DNA of 64,000 bases from an uncultured Helicobacter sp. (lineage in GTDB: Bacteria > Campylobacterota > Campylobacteria > Campylobacterales > Helicobacteraceae). The stretch spans positions 62,001 to 126,000 of the forward strand of contig NZ_CALBGN010000015.1 of assembly GCF_937893305.1 (NCBI RefSeq), in the 5' to 3' direction. The notes under the pieces are model-generated. The model saw nothing but the letters and a program-made list of their open reading frames with translations, was not told where the DNA came from and searched no databases. Position 1 is the first letter of the stretch. Every line of letters starts with the position of its first letter. Shown here piece by piece: positions 18,095 to 27,076 of this stretch. The position numbers and the translations under genes were made by a program.

Positions 18095-18861
18095 TAGAAA
18101 TGGTGAAAAGCATTAATGATAATATAACGCTCTCCCTCGCTATTTAGACGAAAAGAAACATATTTATCTGGAAATTGCTCACGCAGTTGCTTTAAGGCAA
18201 TATGTGCCAACACGCCATCTAAAGGTTTAGTTTGCGCTTTTCCATTTAATTTTACACTTTCTATTGTTGGCAAAAGGTAATTTGCAATCATTTCTTCTTG
18301 ATTATGTAAAAACTCGGCAATCTCAAGACGAATCATTAATCCATAAATATGATTTACCCAATTAAAAATCAAATAAGAAATTGCTTTATAACGATAACCT
18401 TCTTTTCCAATTAATAACGCAGAATCTTCTCCATCAATTTTTACATACAGCGTATTCTCATCATAAGGCTCTACAAGCACACCATCAAGCTTATAAGGCA
18501 GCATTGCTAATAGCTCATCAAGTTCTCTTTGCACGGACCTTGAAATCTCTTGTAATTGATATTGTGTGAATGTCGGTTTTTTATTCTTTTTGTCATACTG
18601 ATCTTTTTGGGCTTCAATCTCTTTTGTGATTTCACAATTTGTGGATTCTTTTTGGAGATTTTTCATAGAATTATCATTTGTATTTTTAGCTTGTATATTT
18701 TTAATTTGCGCACAAATCACAGCTTGCTTTTTACCAAGCCCAAAAAAACCTTTAGATGGATTTTGGATAATTTCATATTCTAAATCCACAACAGAACATT
18801 CAAAAGTCTTTGCAGCAGCAATTAATGCTTCTTCTAAAGTTTGAGCTTCTATCTTTTTCAT
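18094..18861 (-). CDS. khpB: Jag/KhpB RNA-binding protein (KH-II and R3H domains)
   Basis: 255 residues. Layout: N-terminal Jag-N domain (MKKIEAQTLEEALIAAAKTFECSVVDLEYEIIQNPSKGFFGLGKKQAVI), a charged low-complexity linker (about 60-100), a KH domain with GKEGYRYKAISYLIFNWVN (about 152-170) and a C-terminal R3H segment ending FRLNSEGERYIIINAF. KhpB binds RNA and in Gram-positives controls cell elongation and division; in this group its role is unproven. It overlaps the yidC stop by four bases, as usual for this conserved neighbourhood. Confidence 0.88.
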   Translation of the reverse strand: MKKIEAQTLEEALIAAAKTFECSVVDLEYEIIQNPSKGFFGLGKKQAVICAQIKNIQAKNTNDNSMKNLQKESTNCEITKEIEAQKDQYDKKNKKPTFTQYQLQEISRSVQRELDELLAMLPYKLDGVLVEPYDENTLYVKIDGEDSALLIGKEGYRYKAISYLIFNWVNHIYGLMIRLEIAEFLHNQEEMIANYLLPTIESVKLNGKAQTKPLDGVLAHIALKQLREQFPDKYVSFRLNSEGERYIIINAFHHF

Positions 18862-20459
18862 CGTTTATGCTCGGCAATTTCTTTAGCTTTTTTACGCTCT
18901 AAGGATTTATTAATTAAAAGTTGCTGCAAAATTGAAAACACATTATTAACAAACCAATAAAGCACAAGCCCTGAAGGGAATGTTACAAAGAAAATCGTAA
19001 AAATCAAAGGTAAAAATTTAAAGATTTTTTCTTGCATTGGATCACTAAAGGCAGTTGGCGTTAAATGCTGCTGTAAATACATTGTAGCACCCATTAAAAT
19101 TGGTAAAACAAAATAAGGATCCATTACTGATAAATCCGTAATCCAAAGCAACCAATCTGCACCTTTTAACTCAATAGCATTAAACAATACACGATAAATT
19201 GCAAAGAATACAGGAATTTGCAATAACAATGGTAAACATCCTCCCATAGGATTTGCACCGTGCTTTTTGTAGAGATCCATCATATGCATTTGCAATTTTT
19301 GTGGCTCACCCTTGTATTTTTGTTGCAGCTCTTTCATCTTTGGTGCAATCTCTTTTAGTTTTTGCATAGATACCATACCTTTATAAGTTAAAGGATATAG
19401 CACGACTCTAACAATTAGAGTCAGCAAAATAATCGCCCATCCCCAATTTCCACAAAAATCATAAAGCTTTTCTAATAGCAAAAACAATGGTTTAGCAAAA
19501 AATGTAATCACGCCATATTCTACAACATCAGTTAAAAGAGGATTAATAGATTCCAATAAACGATAATTTTTTGGACCAATATAGCCTTCTAGGACCAACT
19601 CGCCATTGCCACTAATAAAAGGCATTGGATCTTCTTTTGCATTACTTAACACCGTTGCGCTTAAACCCTTTGCATTAAATAACAATGTCGTATAGTAGCG
19701 ATCCACCGCTGCTAGAATTTTTGCATTAGCAAAATTCATTTGCCCTTGTGCATCACCATCTTCAATTGTAGTAATTGTGCCATCTTCTTCTTTAACAATC
19801 ACACCTTTAAAAACATAAGCATCATTTTCTACGCTTGGGCGCATTCCCGGAGATACAAAATAAACGTGATTTTGTGGGATTTGAATCACTGCTTTATAAT
19901 AACCATTTGGATAAAAAGTTAAAATCTTTTGCACTTTTAAACCATCTAATTCTTGGATTAGCGTTAGACTCTGTGGAGAATCCGTAAGCATCAAATGACT
20001 TAAACTTGCTTTATAAGGAACATTTAAAGCTTGATTATTCAAAACAGAATCCGCAAATCTAATCTCCAAAATTTTTGGATTTAGTTGATTTGCCACATCA
20101 TCTGGAAACAAAGAAAGCGGAGCAGAATCTTTACGATATTTTTCTTCTTTAAGTTCTACGACTGCAATTCTGCCTAATTTATCAATTTTATAAGTAAAAC
20201 CATTTGCTTCAATTGTTGCAATTATTGAAACACTTTGATTGCTATGATTTGGCAATGCAGAATTTGCAAGCGTTACATTTTGTGGGCTAGCTTGCACATT
20301 GGAATCCGTTTTGGATTCCACCTTTGGCGTATGTGTTGCATTGTTTTCTGCTAATTTAGGTTGATAAAAATAACTATATGGCACAAAAAATGCGAGAGCC
20401 AAAACCACTGCAATTAAAATTCTAGCTTGAGAGCTTAATTGATCAATTTTATTAAACAC
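18858..20459 (-). CDS. yidC: Membrane protein insertase YidC
   Basis: 533 residues. The N-terminal membrane helix (ILIAVVLALAFFVPYSYFY), a periplasmic beta domain (about 60-320) and the conserved C-terminal helices follow in order. GNWGWAIILLTLIVRVVLYPLTYKGMVSMQKLKEIAPKMKELQQKYKG contains the conserved arginine in the membrane groove and the cytoplasmic hairpin. YidC inserts and folds inner-membrane proteins alone or with SecYEG. The linker after helix 1 (about residues 40-60) is poorly constrained and carries an in-frame inverted repeat of the GGATTCCA word (20300-20320). It overlaps yidD by eight bases. Confidence 0.96.
   Translation of the reverse strand: MFNKIDQLSSQARILIAVVLALAFFVPYSYFYQPKLAENNATHTPKVESKTDSNVQASPQNVTLANSALPNHSNQSVSIIATIEANGFTYKIDKLGRIAVVELKEEKYRKDSAPLSLFPDDVANQLNPKILEIRFADSVLNNQALNVPYKASLSHLMLTDSPQSLTLIQELDGLKVQKILTFYPNGYYKAVIQIPQNHVYFVSPGMRPSVENDAYVFKGVIVKEEDGTITTIEDGDAQGQMNFANAKILAAVDRYYTTLLFNAKGLSATVLSNAKEDPMPFISGNGELVLEGYIGPKNYRLLESINPLLTDVVEYGVITFFAKPLFLLLEKLYDFCGNWGWAIILLTLIVRVVLYPLTYKGMVSMQKLKEIAPKMKELQQKYKGEPQKLQMHMMDLYKKHGANPMGGCLPLLLQIPVFFAIYRVLFNAIELKGADWLLWITDLSVMDPYFVLPILMGATMYLQQHLTPTAFSDPMQEKIFKFLPLIFTIFFVTFPSGLVLYWFVNNVFSILQQLLINKSLERKKAKEIAEHKR
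20300..20320. repeat. Inverted repeat of the GGATTCCA word in yidC
   Basis: TGGAATCC (20300-20307), loop GTTTT, GGATTCCA (20313-20320). It encodes part of the variable periplasmic linker of YidC (VESKTDSN). Confidence 0.75.
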
Positions 20460-20835
20460 GAGAAACCTTTGGATAGTTTTTAATGATTTGAAATGTTTGG
20501 GAATTAATTTTTAAAAAAATACCATTTGGCATATTACAAAAGACATAATGCGGAGTGCTGCTAGGGATTAACCAATATTGAATCAAACAAGGCTTAAAAA
20601 CATTGATCCGCAAAGACAAAGAAGCACTAGGATAAGCAATGCCACCTTTAAAAAGTTGATTGCAAGAGAAAATTCTTCTTAGAGTTTTAAAAGTAGCGAT
20701 AATAGGATTTTGAAACAAATACGCTTGTTTGGCATATTCTGAACAACTAGGATAATAACGGCAGTTTGTCCCCAATAATGGAGAAATATAACGCTGATAG
20801 CATTTAATTATAAAAAGGCAAGCTATTTTTATCAT
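20452..20835 (-). CDS. yidD: Membrane protein insertion efficiency factor YidD with C-terminal extension
   Basis: 127 residues. The first 70 are canonical YidD: KCYQRYISPLLGTNCRYYPSCSEYAKQAYLF with the conserved CR(Y/F)xPSCSxYA signature, then GGIAYPSASLSL, where most YidD proteins have GG-D-P. YidD is a small membrane-attached protein that assists YidC. Typical members are 70-90 residues long; here about 45 extra residues follow (RINVFKPCLIQYWLIPSSTPHYVF...KVSRV), which I cannot assign. It lies two bases from the rnpA stop. Confidence 0.88.
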   Translation of the reverse strand: MIKIACLFIIKCYQRYISPLLGTNCRYYPSCSEYAKQAYLFQNPIIATFKTLRRIFSCNQLFKGGIAYPSASLSLRINVFKPCLIQYWLIPSSTPHYVFCNMPNGIFLKINSQTFQIIKNYPKVSRV

Positions 20836-20836
20836 C

Positions 20837-21154
20837 TTAAATTAAACCAAGCCTTATCAATGCGTATTTATAGTTGCTTTGCAAAGTTTTATAAGCAATT
20901 TTATCTAACCCATTTTTTGCTAACAAAATCATATCTCCGCCTCTTAAATCTAGCATAAATTCTCTATAAACAGAACGCAATCTTCGCTTTATAAGGTTAC
21001 GACACACTGCATTTCCAACCTTTTTTGATACAGAAAATCCAACCCTTTTTTGTTGAGAATCTTCCCTAAAAAACAAAACAAAATGAGAATTATGCCATCG
21101 TTTTTGGCTTTTATAAACACGATCAAAATCTTTCTTTGTGTTTAAGGTTACCAA
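20837..21154 (-). CDS. rnpA: Ribonuclease P protein component RnpA
   Basis: 105 residues. The core motif KRVGFSVSKKVGNAVCRNLIKRRLRSVYREF (positions about 36-66) is the RNR signature of the RNase P protein subunit, which supports the catalytic RNA in trimming tRNA 5' leaders. It directly follows rpmH, the usual arrangement, and precedes yidD by one base. The rnpB RNA gene is not in the window. The N-terminus (MVTLNTKKDFDRVYKSQKRW) starts without the RL-x-(K/R) block, typical for short epsilonproteobacterial forms. Confidence 0.94.
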   Translation of the reverse strand: MVTLNTKKDFDRVYKSQKRWHNSHFVLFFREDSQQKRVGFSVSKKVGNAVCRNLIKRRLRSVYREFMLDLRGGDMILLAKNGLDKIAYKTLQSNYKYALIRLGLI

Positions 21155-21170
21155 AACACAATCCTAAAAC

Positions 21171-21305
21171 TTAAATCGCTAATCTTTTTCTGCCTTTTGC
21201 GCGTCTAGCATTAATAATCTTACGACCATTTTTAGTTTGCATTCTTACTCTAAAGCCATGTGTGCGCTTGCGTGGCGTATTATGTGGTTGATATGTTCTT
21301 TTCAT
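21171..21305 (-). CDS. rpmH: 50S ribosomal protein L34
   Basis: 44 residues, too short to be found by length-limited searches, read directly from the minus strand: it begins [18 protein letters not shown] and ends [11 protein letters not shown], the near-invariant L34 sequence. It is the first gene of the rpmH-rnpA-yidD-yidC-khpB-mnmE run. An AAGG-type ribosome site lies upstream on the minus strand (21313-21316 region), and a TAAAAT -10 candidate is at 21339-21344. Confidence 0.98.
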   Translation of the reverse strand: MKRTYQPHNTPRKRTHGFRVRMQTKNGRKIINARRAKGRKRLAI

Positions 21306-21368
21306 CTTTCAAAACCTTCTTCAAAAAAATAAACGCTGATTTTAATACAATCTTACTTAAAACTAGAT

Positions 21369-22799
21369 TTATTTCACATTTTGTTCTAACGCACAAGTTA
21401 GTGCTACTGCGACTGCCACCACTAAGTCACTTTCATCTTTTTTTTCTTGTGGCATTAAACTTTCAACTTTTTGTTCCAAATACGAAGTATCAAAATTTCC
21501 TCGTCTAAAATCTTTATCGCTACAAATGTTTATCAAAAAAGGAATCGTAGTTTTTACTCCACGAATTTTAAACTCATTTAATGCGCGCTTTAATTTATTA
21601 ACCGCTAAATCATAACTTGTCGCACGCACAATGAGCTTTGCAACCATAGAATCATAAAAAGGTGGAATTGTAAAATCCTTATAAATATAACTATCCACAC
21701 GCACAAAAGGACCTAACGCCGGATAATAAGCTGTGATCGTTCCGGGATTTGGCACAAAATCATTATGCACATCTTCAGCATTAATCCTAGCCTCAATCGC
21801 AAAACCTTGAATATGCACATCACTTTGTGCAATATCTAAAATCTCTCCACTTGCAATTCTAATTTGACGTCCAATGAGATCAAATCCTGTAATTTCCTCT
21901 GTTACGCCGTGTTCTACCTGAATTCTTGTATTCATTTCCATAAAGTAAAAATTATTATAATCATCTACTAAAAATTCCACGGTTCCAGCATTTGTGTAGT
22001 TTGCAGCCTTTGCTGCTCCTACTGCTACACTTCCCATTCTGCGTCTTAAATCTGTGCTCATTGTAGGACAGGGTGCAATTTCAATAAGCTTTTGATGGCG
22101 TCTTTGAATAGAGCAATCTCTCTCAAAAAGATGAATCACATTTCCATAATTATCCGCTAAAATTTGAAATTCTATGTGACGTGGATTTTGGATATATTTT
22201 TCCATAAACACATCTTCATTTTTAAAAAATGTCAATGCCTCTCTCTTACACGCTTCAAAAGAGCTTTCTAGTTCTCCTTCTTCCCACACAACACGGATTC
22301 CACGTCCACCACCTCCACTGCTTGCTTTTAAGATGACAGGATAGCCAATTTTACGCGCAATTTTTTGAATCTCATACAAACTTAGTATATTAAGTGGTTC
22401 AGTTCCCGGAACCACTGGAATCCCATTTGCAATCATCAAATTTCTAGCAGCATTTTTATCACCCATTTTTGCAATCACTTCACTATCTGGTCCAATCCAT
22501 ACAAGCCCTGCTTCTTTGACTTTTTTTGCAAACAAAGCATTTTCACTTAAAAATCCATATCCTGGATGAATCGCTTCTGCTTCTGTTTCTTTTGCAGCTT
22601 GGATAATTAAATCTGAATCTAAATATCCTTTAATAGGATCTTCACTTATTGCATAAGTGTGCGTTGCCATTTTTACATGCATACTCTCTCTATCAGCGCG
22701 AGAGTAGATTGCTACAGATTCTATATTAAGATCGTTACAAGTCCTAATAATACGCACGGCAATTTCACCACGATTTGCAATCAAAATTCTTTTAAACAT
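21369..22799 (-). CDS. pycA: Pyruvate carboxylase subunit A (biotin carboxylase), PycA-like
   Basis: 476 residues from the ATG at 22799, chosen because GGAG sits just upstream and the protein then begins MFKRILIANRGEIAVRIIRTC, the family N-terminus; a start six codons earlier is less likely. ATP-grasp features include KASSGGGGRGIRVV, MEKYIQNPRHIEFQI and EMNTRIQVEHGVTEE. The C-terminus (GVKTTIPFLINI, RRGNFDTSYLEQKVE) matches PycA of Campylobacter better than the acetyl-CoA carboxylase subunit AccC. With the biotin-bearing PycB at 24944, the likely role is ATP-dependent pyruvate carboxylation to oxaloacetate. AccC is the alternative. Confidence 0.75.
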   Translation of the reverse strand: MFKRILIANRGEIAVRIIRTCNDLNIESVAIYSRADRESMHVKMATHTYAISEDPIKGYLDSDLIIQAAKETEAEAIHPGYGFLSENALFAKKVKEAGLVWIGPDSEVIAKMGDKNAARNLMIANGIPVVPGTEPLNILSLYEIQKIARKIGYPVILKASSGGGGRGIRVVWEEGELESSFEACKREALTFFKNEDVFMEKYIQNPRHIEFQILADNYGNVIHLFERDCSIQRRHQKLIEIAPCPTMSTDLRRRMGSVAVGAAKAANYTNAGTVEFLVDDYNNFYFMEMNTRIQVEHGVTEEITGFDLIGRQIRIASGEILDIAQSDVHIQGFAIEARINAEDVHNDFVPNPGTITAYYPALGPFVRVDSYIYKDFTIPPFYDSMVAKLIVRATSYDLAVNKLKRALNEFKIRGVKTTIPFLINICSDKDFRRGNFDTSYLEQKVESLMPQEKKDESDLVVAVAVALTCALEQNVK

Positions 22800-22897
22800 T
22801 GTTGCTCCAAAACACAAGATAGTCTTAGATTTTATAATTTTATTTTTAAGGCGTCGCTAAAGATTCGCAAAATTTTGTAAAAAGTGTGCAAATGTGC

Positions 22898-22903
22898 TAC
22901 AAT
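22898..22903 (+). promoter_or_regulatory. -10 element for uppP
   Basis: TGTGCTACAAT puts TACAAT at 22898-22903, 30 bases before the uppP ATG at 22934, with an upstream TG as in the SMR promoter at 16012. Confidence 0.45.
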
Positions 22904-22933
22904 TTGCTCATTTTTACACATTTAGGCAGATTT

Positions 22934-23707
22934 ATGGAAATTATTTATGCAATTATTTTAGGGATTGTAGAGGGCTTAACAGAGTTTTTACCTATCTCAT
23001 CAACGGGACATTTAATTTTAACTTCAGAACTATTAGGGATTCCACAAGATACATTTCATAAAACTTTTGAAGTTGTTATTCAGCTAGGCTCAATCTTGGC
23101 AGTGGTTTTTGTTTTTTTTGAAAGACTTTTTAAAAATAGCTTGCAACTTTGGATAAAACTTGGGATTGGTTTTTTGCCTGCTGGGATTTTAGGATTTCTC
23201 TTCTACTCTTATATTAAAGAACTTTTTGCTCCTATTACGGTGTCTATTATGCTAATTATAGGTGGAATCGTTTTTATTGTTTTAGAGATTTTTTATAAAG
23301 AAAAGGAACATCATACCACAGATGTCAATGCGATTTCTTACAAGCAGTCTTTGCTTATAGGATTTTTTCAGGCTTTAGCAATGATTCCGGGAACTTCGCG
23401 CAGTGGAGCAACGATTGTTGGGGGATTACTTTTAGGGTGTAATCGCAAAGTTGCTACGGAATTTTCCTTTTTACTCGCTCTTCCTACAATGATTTTAGCA
23501 AGTGCTTATAGTCTTTATAAAAATTATGAAGTCTTAAATTTAGATAATATTTGGATTCTAATTTCAGGCTTTATTGTTGCTTTTTTTAGTGCTTTGCTTG
23601 CTATTAAGCTTTTTTTAAATTTCGTATCACGCTTTAACTTTATCCCTTTTGGGATTTATCGCATTATCTTAGGGATTATATTTTTATACTATCTAGGGAT
23701 TATTTAA
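22934..23707 (+). CDS. uppP: Undecaprenyl-diphosphatase UppP (BacA)
   Basis: 257 residues from the ATG at 22934; the longer opening from 22886 overlaps the promoter. The N-terminus [32 protein letters not shown] carries the (E/Q)-x-x-x-E and PISSTGH motifs, and the second motif [10 protein letters not shown] is at about residues 160-169. Several membrane helices are present. UppP dephosphorylates undecaprenyl pyrophosphate so the lipid carrier can be reused for peptidoglycan and LPS synthesis. Divergent from pycA and convergent with xseA, overlapping its stop by eight bases. Confidence 0.96.
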   Translation: MEIIYAIILGIVEGLTEFLPISSTGHLILTSELLGIPQDTFHKTFEVVIQLGSILAVVFVFFERLFKNSLQLWIKLGIGFLPAGILGFLFYSYIKELFAPITVSIMLIIGGIVFIVLEIFYKEKEHHTTDVNAISYKQSLLIGFFQALAMIPGTSRSGATIVGGLLLGCNRKVATEFSFLLALPTMILASAYSLYKNYEVLNLDNIWILISGFIVAFFSALLAIKLFLNFVSRFNFIPFGIYRIILGIIFLYYLGII

Positions 23708-24944
23708 GCACTTCTTTTATTTGCGCTTTTAAAGTTGCGCTTCCATCTTGCAATTCTATAATGGAATCTAATTTTAGTTCTGCAAGATTTTTTATTGTTT
23801 TTCCATTGCTTAACACACAAGCATATCCCTTTTTTTGAAAGTTTTTTGGATTTTTGGATTCCATTTGTATTTTTAAAGATTCCATTTTTACATTAAATTT
23901 TTCTAATTTCTGTTTCATTTTCAGATGAATTTGAAGACTTGGATTTTGCATTTGCAAATGCAAAAGATTTAATTTGTGTTCAATTTTTTGATTTAAAAAC
24001 TTCATTTGCTGCTGGCAATAAATTTGAAATTGTTTAATTTTATTGAACAAATTATTTTTATTAAATTCTTCTTTTTTTCTTTGAATCTGCGTGGTTTTTG
24101 CCTGCAAAATCCTTGTAAAAGATTTATCAAAACTCTCCTGCAAAATATCTAAATGTCTAAGCCAATCCTCTTGCTGTGGTAAAAGTAGCTCTATTGCACC
24201 AGATGGTGTAGGTGCGCGCAAATCTGCTACAAAATCACTTAAAACATAATCAGGTTCGTGTCCAATCGCTGAAATAATAGGTGTTTTAGTCGCATAAATC
24301 TCTTCAATCACCACAGGTTCATTAAAAGCCCATAAATCCTCTAAGCTCCCACCACCACGTGCTAAAATAATACAATCTACACTTAGAGTATCTGCAATTT
24401 TAAGATTTTTTACAATACTTTCCTTTGCTCCTTCGCCTTGCACAAGTGTATCTAATACCACAAACCTTACAAGATTCCACCTTTTTTTTGCGATACTTTG
24501 CATATCTTGCAAAACAGCCCCTGTGATAGAAGTCAGCAATGCGACTTTTTTAGGAAATTTTGGCAAAGGTTTTTTGTTTTTAAAATAACCCTTTTTTTCA
24601 TACTCTTCTTTAAGTTGCTGATAAGCTAAACTTAAACCTCCAACTCCATCTGCATAAGCCATCGCGCAATTAAGTTGATAATCTCCGCGTGGAGCATATA
24701 TAGTTATAGAACCTTCTAGTGTTAATTTTAATCCATCTTCAATTTTAAATTTAAGTTTTTGTGCATTACCACGAAACATTACACATTTTAAAGAAGACTT
24801 TTCATCTTTTAATGTGAAATACAAATGTCCGCTTGTGTGTTCTGTAAAATTACTCACCTCCCCACTCACACGCACTTGGGTAAAATACGTGTCAAGAAGA
24901 CTTTTGATTTGATTACTTAATTCTGTAACGCTTAAAGTTTGCAT
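23700..24944 (-). CDS. xseA: Exodeoxyribonuclease VII large subunit
   Basis: 414 residues. The N-terminal OB-fold ([43 protein letters not shown]) and central nuclease core ([75 protein letters not shown]) are diagnostic. A coiled coil follows (about 265-350) and a short C-terminal segment. The enzyme degrades single-stranded DNA together with XseB, which is not in the window. The start overlaps the pycB stop as TAATG. Confidence 0.95.
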   Translation of the reverse strand: MQTLSVTELSNQIKSLLDTYFTQVRVSGEVSNFTEHTSGHLYFTLKDEKSSLKCVMFRGNAQKLKFKIEDGLKLTLEGSITIYAPRGDYQLNCAMAYADGVGGLSLAYQQLKEEYEKKGYFKNKKPLPKFPKKVALLTSITGAVLQDMQSIAKKRWNLVRFVVLDTLVQGEGAKESIVKNLKIADTLSVDCIILARGGGSLEDLWAFNEPVVIEEIYATKTPIISAIGHEPDYVLSDFVADLRAPTPSGAIELLLPQQEDWLRHLDILQESFDKSFTRILQAKTTQIQRKKEEFNKNNLFNKIKQFQIYCQQQMKFLNQKIEHKLNLLHLQMQNPSLQIHLKMKQKLEKFNVKMESLKIQMESKNPKNFQKKGYACVLSNGKTIKNLAELKLDSIIELQDGSATLKAQIKEVLK

Positions 24945-26731
24945 TATTCTACAAGCATAATTGCCAAATTTGCACTAATTTGTTGCCCTTCTTTAGCATA
25001 AATTTCCTTGATTTCTCCACCAATTGTTGCTAAAACTTCATTTTCCATTTTCATCGCTTCCACCACCGCTAATACATCTCCTTCTTTAATTTTATCGCCA
25101 ACTTTTACCTTAAGTTTTGTAAGATTTCCCGGCATTGGAGAGATAATATGTCCGGGCAAATTTGCTTGCGGTAGAGAATCTGTTTTTTTGGAGTTTTCAT
25201 TGTCTTCATTAGAATCTGATTCCACTAAAACTTCTCTTAAATCCCCATCTATACGCACAAAGAAAGGACGCACACTTGCATTTTTTTCTCCACTTCCTTC
25301 AATTTTAATGTGATAAGTTTCTCCGTGGAGATTGATGGTAAATTCTTTTGGCATTGAACATTGCGCACCTTCAAAAGTTGTCAAAGCTTCTGGACTTAGA
25401 CGATTCTCATTGCGTTCTTCTAAAAATTTCTTAGCAATTGGTCCAAAAATTGCATAAGAAATCACATCTGTTTCACTCTTTGCAAAACCTTGTGATTCTT
25501 CTTTGGCTTTTTGCAATTCAGGTGCAATCTCATCAGCTGGACGACTTGTAATTATTTCTTCGCCTTCTTGCTTAATGCGTTCAATTAATGCGGAATCTAT
25601 TTTTGCAGGAGTCTTTCCATAATAGCCTTTGATGAGATTTTTTGATTCTGTTGTTAAGGTTTTATAGCGTGTTTGCGCTAAAACATTTAATACAGCTTGT
25701 GTGCCTACAATTTGACTAGATGGTGTAACCAAAGGAGGATAGCCAAAGTCTTTGCGCACATTTGGAATCTCTTTAAGCACTTCGTCCATCTTATCTAATG
25801 CGTTTTGCTCTCTTAGTTGATTTGCCATATTTGAAATCATACCGCCTGGAATCTGACTAACAAGCACGCGTGTGTCAATATGGTTATATTCTGATTCAAA
25901 TTTTTTGTATTTTTTGCGATTGCGTTTTAAAATCTCTGCTGCTTTTTCCATTAAAGCAATCTCCAAACCGCTATCCCATTGTGTTCCTTGCAATGTCGCT
26001 ACCATAGACTGCGTGCAAGGATGACTTGTGCCTTCTGCTAATGCAGAATTTGAAAGATCTAAAATATCAACCCCAGCTTCAATAGCTTTTAAATGTGAGC
26101 CAAAAGCAAACCCAGCAGTAGAATGTGTATGTAGTGCTAAAGGCAAACCAATCTCTTCTTTTAACGCCTTTACAAGTTCAAAAGTCGCATTTGGCGTGAT
26201 TAGCCCTGCCATATCTTTAATTGCTAAAGAATCACAACCTCTTTTTGCAAGATCTCTGCCAAACTCTACAAAACTTTGAATCGTATGCACAGGAGAAGTT
26301 GTGTAACAAATTGCTCCTTGAGCGTGTTTTCCTTGCTTTTTAACTTCTACAATAGAAACTTCAAGATTACGTATATCATTGAGTGCATCAAAAATTCTAA
26401 AAATATCTACTCCATTTTGCGCAGATAATCGCACAAATTCACGCACAACATCATCTGAATAGTGGCGATAGCCGATAAGATTTTGACCCCGCAACAACAT
26501 TTGAATAGGAGTTTTTTTAAAAATTTCTTTAAAAATCGCAAGACGCTCAAAAGGATCTTCCTTTAAATAGCGCAAACAAGTATCATAAGTGGCTCCACCC
26601 CAAACCTCAACACTATGAAATCCAATTTGCTCAAAGATCTGTGCAGCCTCCACTAAATCCTCTGTGCGCATTCTTGTAGCCAATAAAGATTGATGTCCAT
26701 CTCTTAGACTATTTTCAGTAATCTTAATCAT
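24944..26731 (-). CDS. pycB: Pyruvate carboxylase subunit B (carboxyltransferase-biotin carrier), PycB
   Basis: 595 residues from the ATG at 26731; a TTG four codons upstream is part of the ribosome-site region. The N-terminal carboxyltransferase domain (ITENSLRDGHQSLLATRMRTEDL; GATYDTCLRYLKEDPFERL; IKDMAGLITP; ALHTHSTAGF) is of the conserved oxaloacetate decarboxylase-alpha/PycB type. A C-terminal biotinyl domain has the EAMKMENEV motif with the biotin lysine near residue 565. Together with the PycA-like subunit it should make oxaloacetate from pyruvate. An oxaloacetate decarboxylase role is less likely, as no beta/gamma membrane subunits are nearby. Confidence 0.85.
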   Translation of the reverse strand: MIKITENSLRDGHQSLLATRMRTEDLVEAAQIFEQIGFHSVEVWGGATYDTCLRYLKEDPFERLAIFKEIFKKTPIQMLLRGQNLIGYRHYSDDVVREFVRLSAQNGVDIFRIFDALNDIRNLEVSIVEVKKQGKHAQGAICYTTSPVHTIQSFVEFGRDLAKRGCDSLAIKDMAGLITPNATFELVKALKEEIGLPLALHTHSTAGFAFGSHLKAIEAGVDILDLSNSALAEGTSHPCTQSMVATLQGTQWDSGLEIALMEKAAEILKRNRKKYKKFESEYNHIDTRVLVSQIPGGMISNMANQLREQNALDKMDEVLKEIPNVRKDFGYPPLVTPSSQIVGTQAVLNVLAQTRYKTLTTESKNLIKGYYGKTPAKIDSALIERIKQEGEEIITSRPADEIAPELQKAKEESQGFAKSETDVISYAIFGPIAKKFLEERNENRLSPEALTTFEGAQCSMPKEFTINLHGETYHIKIEGSGEKNASVRPFFVRIDGDLREVLVESDSNEDNENSKKTDSLPQANLPGHIISPMPGNLTKLKVKVGDKIKEGDVLAVVEAMKMENEVLATIGGEIKEIYAKEGQQISANLAIMLVE

Positions 26732-26843
26732 TAAAAACTCCAAAAATTATCATTTTAGTGTTGCATTATAACAATAATTTCAACTAATTAAACACAATGC
26801 ATAATTTTTGTGAGTGCTTTTTATAAAACTGCTTCTTTTAGTA

Positions 26844-27023
26844 TCAAGCTGATGTTTTTTGGCTTTTTCCTTTAGTGTATAAAATCATCACTCTTTCATT
26901 TTCTTTTGTATCGTTTAAATATACTTTATTTTTATCAATTTCTTTATTATTTTTTCGCACTGGAATTTCACTAATATCAAAAAAACTGCAAAAGACTAAT
27001 CCATCATCTTTTAAAAATTCCAT
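26844..27023 (-). CDS. Hypothetical 59-residue protein between proB and pycB
   Basis: A small gene read from the minus strand: ATG at 27021-27023, TGA at 26844-26846, with a strong ribosome site AAGGAGG (27028-27034) just upstream. The protein starts MEFLKDDGLVFCSFFDISEI and ends with a lysine-rich tail (YTKGKSQKTSA). It is charged, with one cysteine, no signal peptide and no membrane helix, so it is probably cytoplasmic. It lies 53 bases after the proB stop and 112 before pycB on the same strand. Support is the ribosome site, the gap it fills and reasonable composition; I recognise no family. Confidence 0.6.
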   Translation of the reverse strand: MEFLKDDGLVFCSFFDISEIPVRKNNKEIDKNKVYLNDTKENERVMILYTKGKSQKTSA

Positions 27024-27076
27024 TTTTCCTCCTTATTTTAACAACAAGAAGTTCCAAGCATTTTATATTCCAATTT

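Noticed and set aside
21369..22799. Naming this gene accC (acetyl-CoA carboxylase biotin carboxylase)
   Set aside because: The C-terminal block RRGNFDTSYLEQ and the presence of a PycB-type partner nearby favour pyruvate carboxylase subunit A. AccC is kept as an alternative in the entry.
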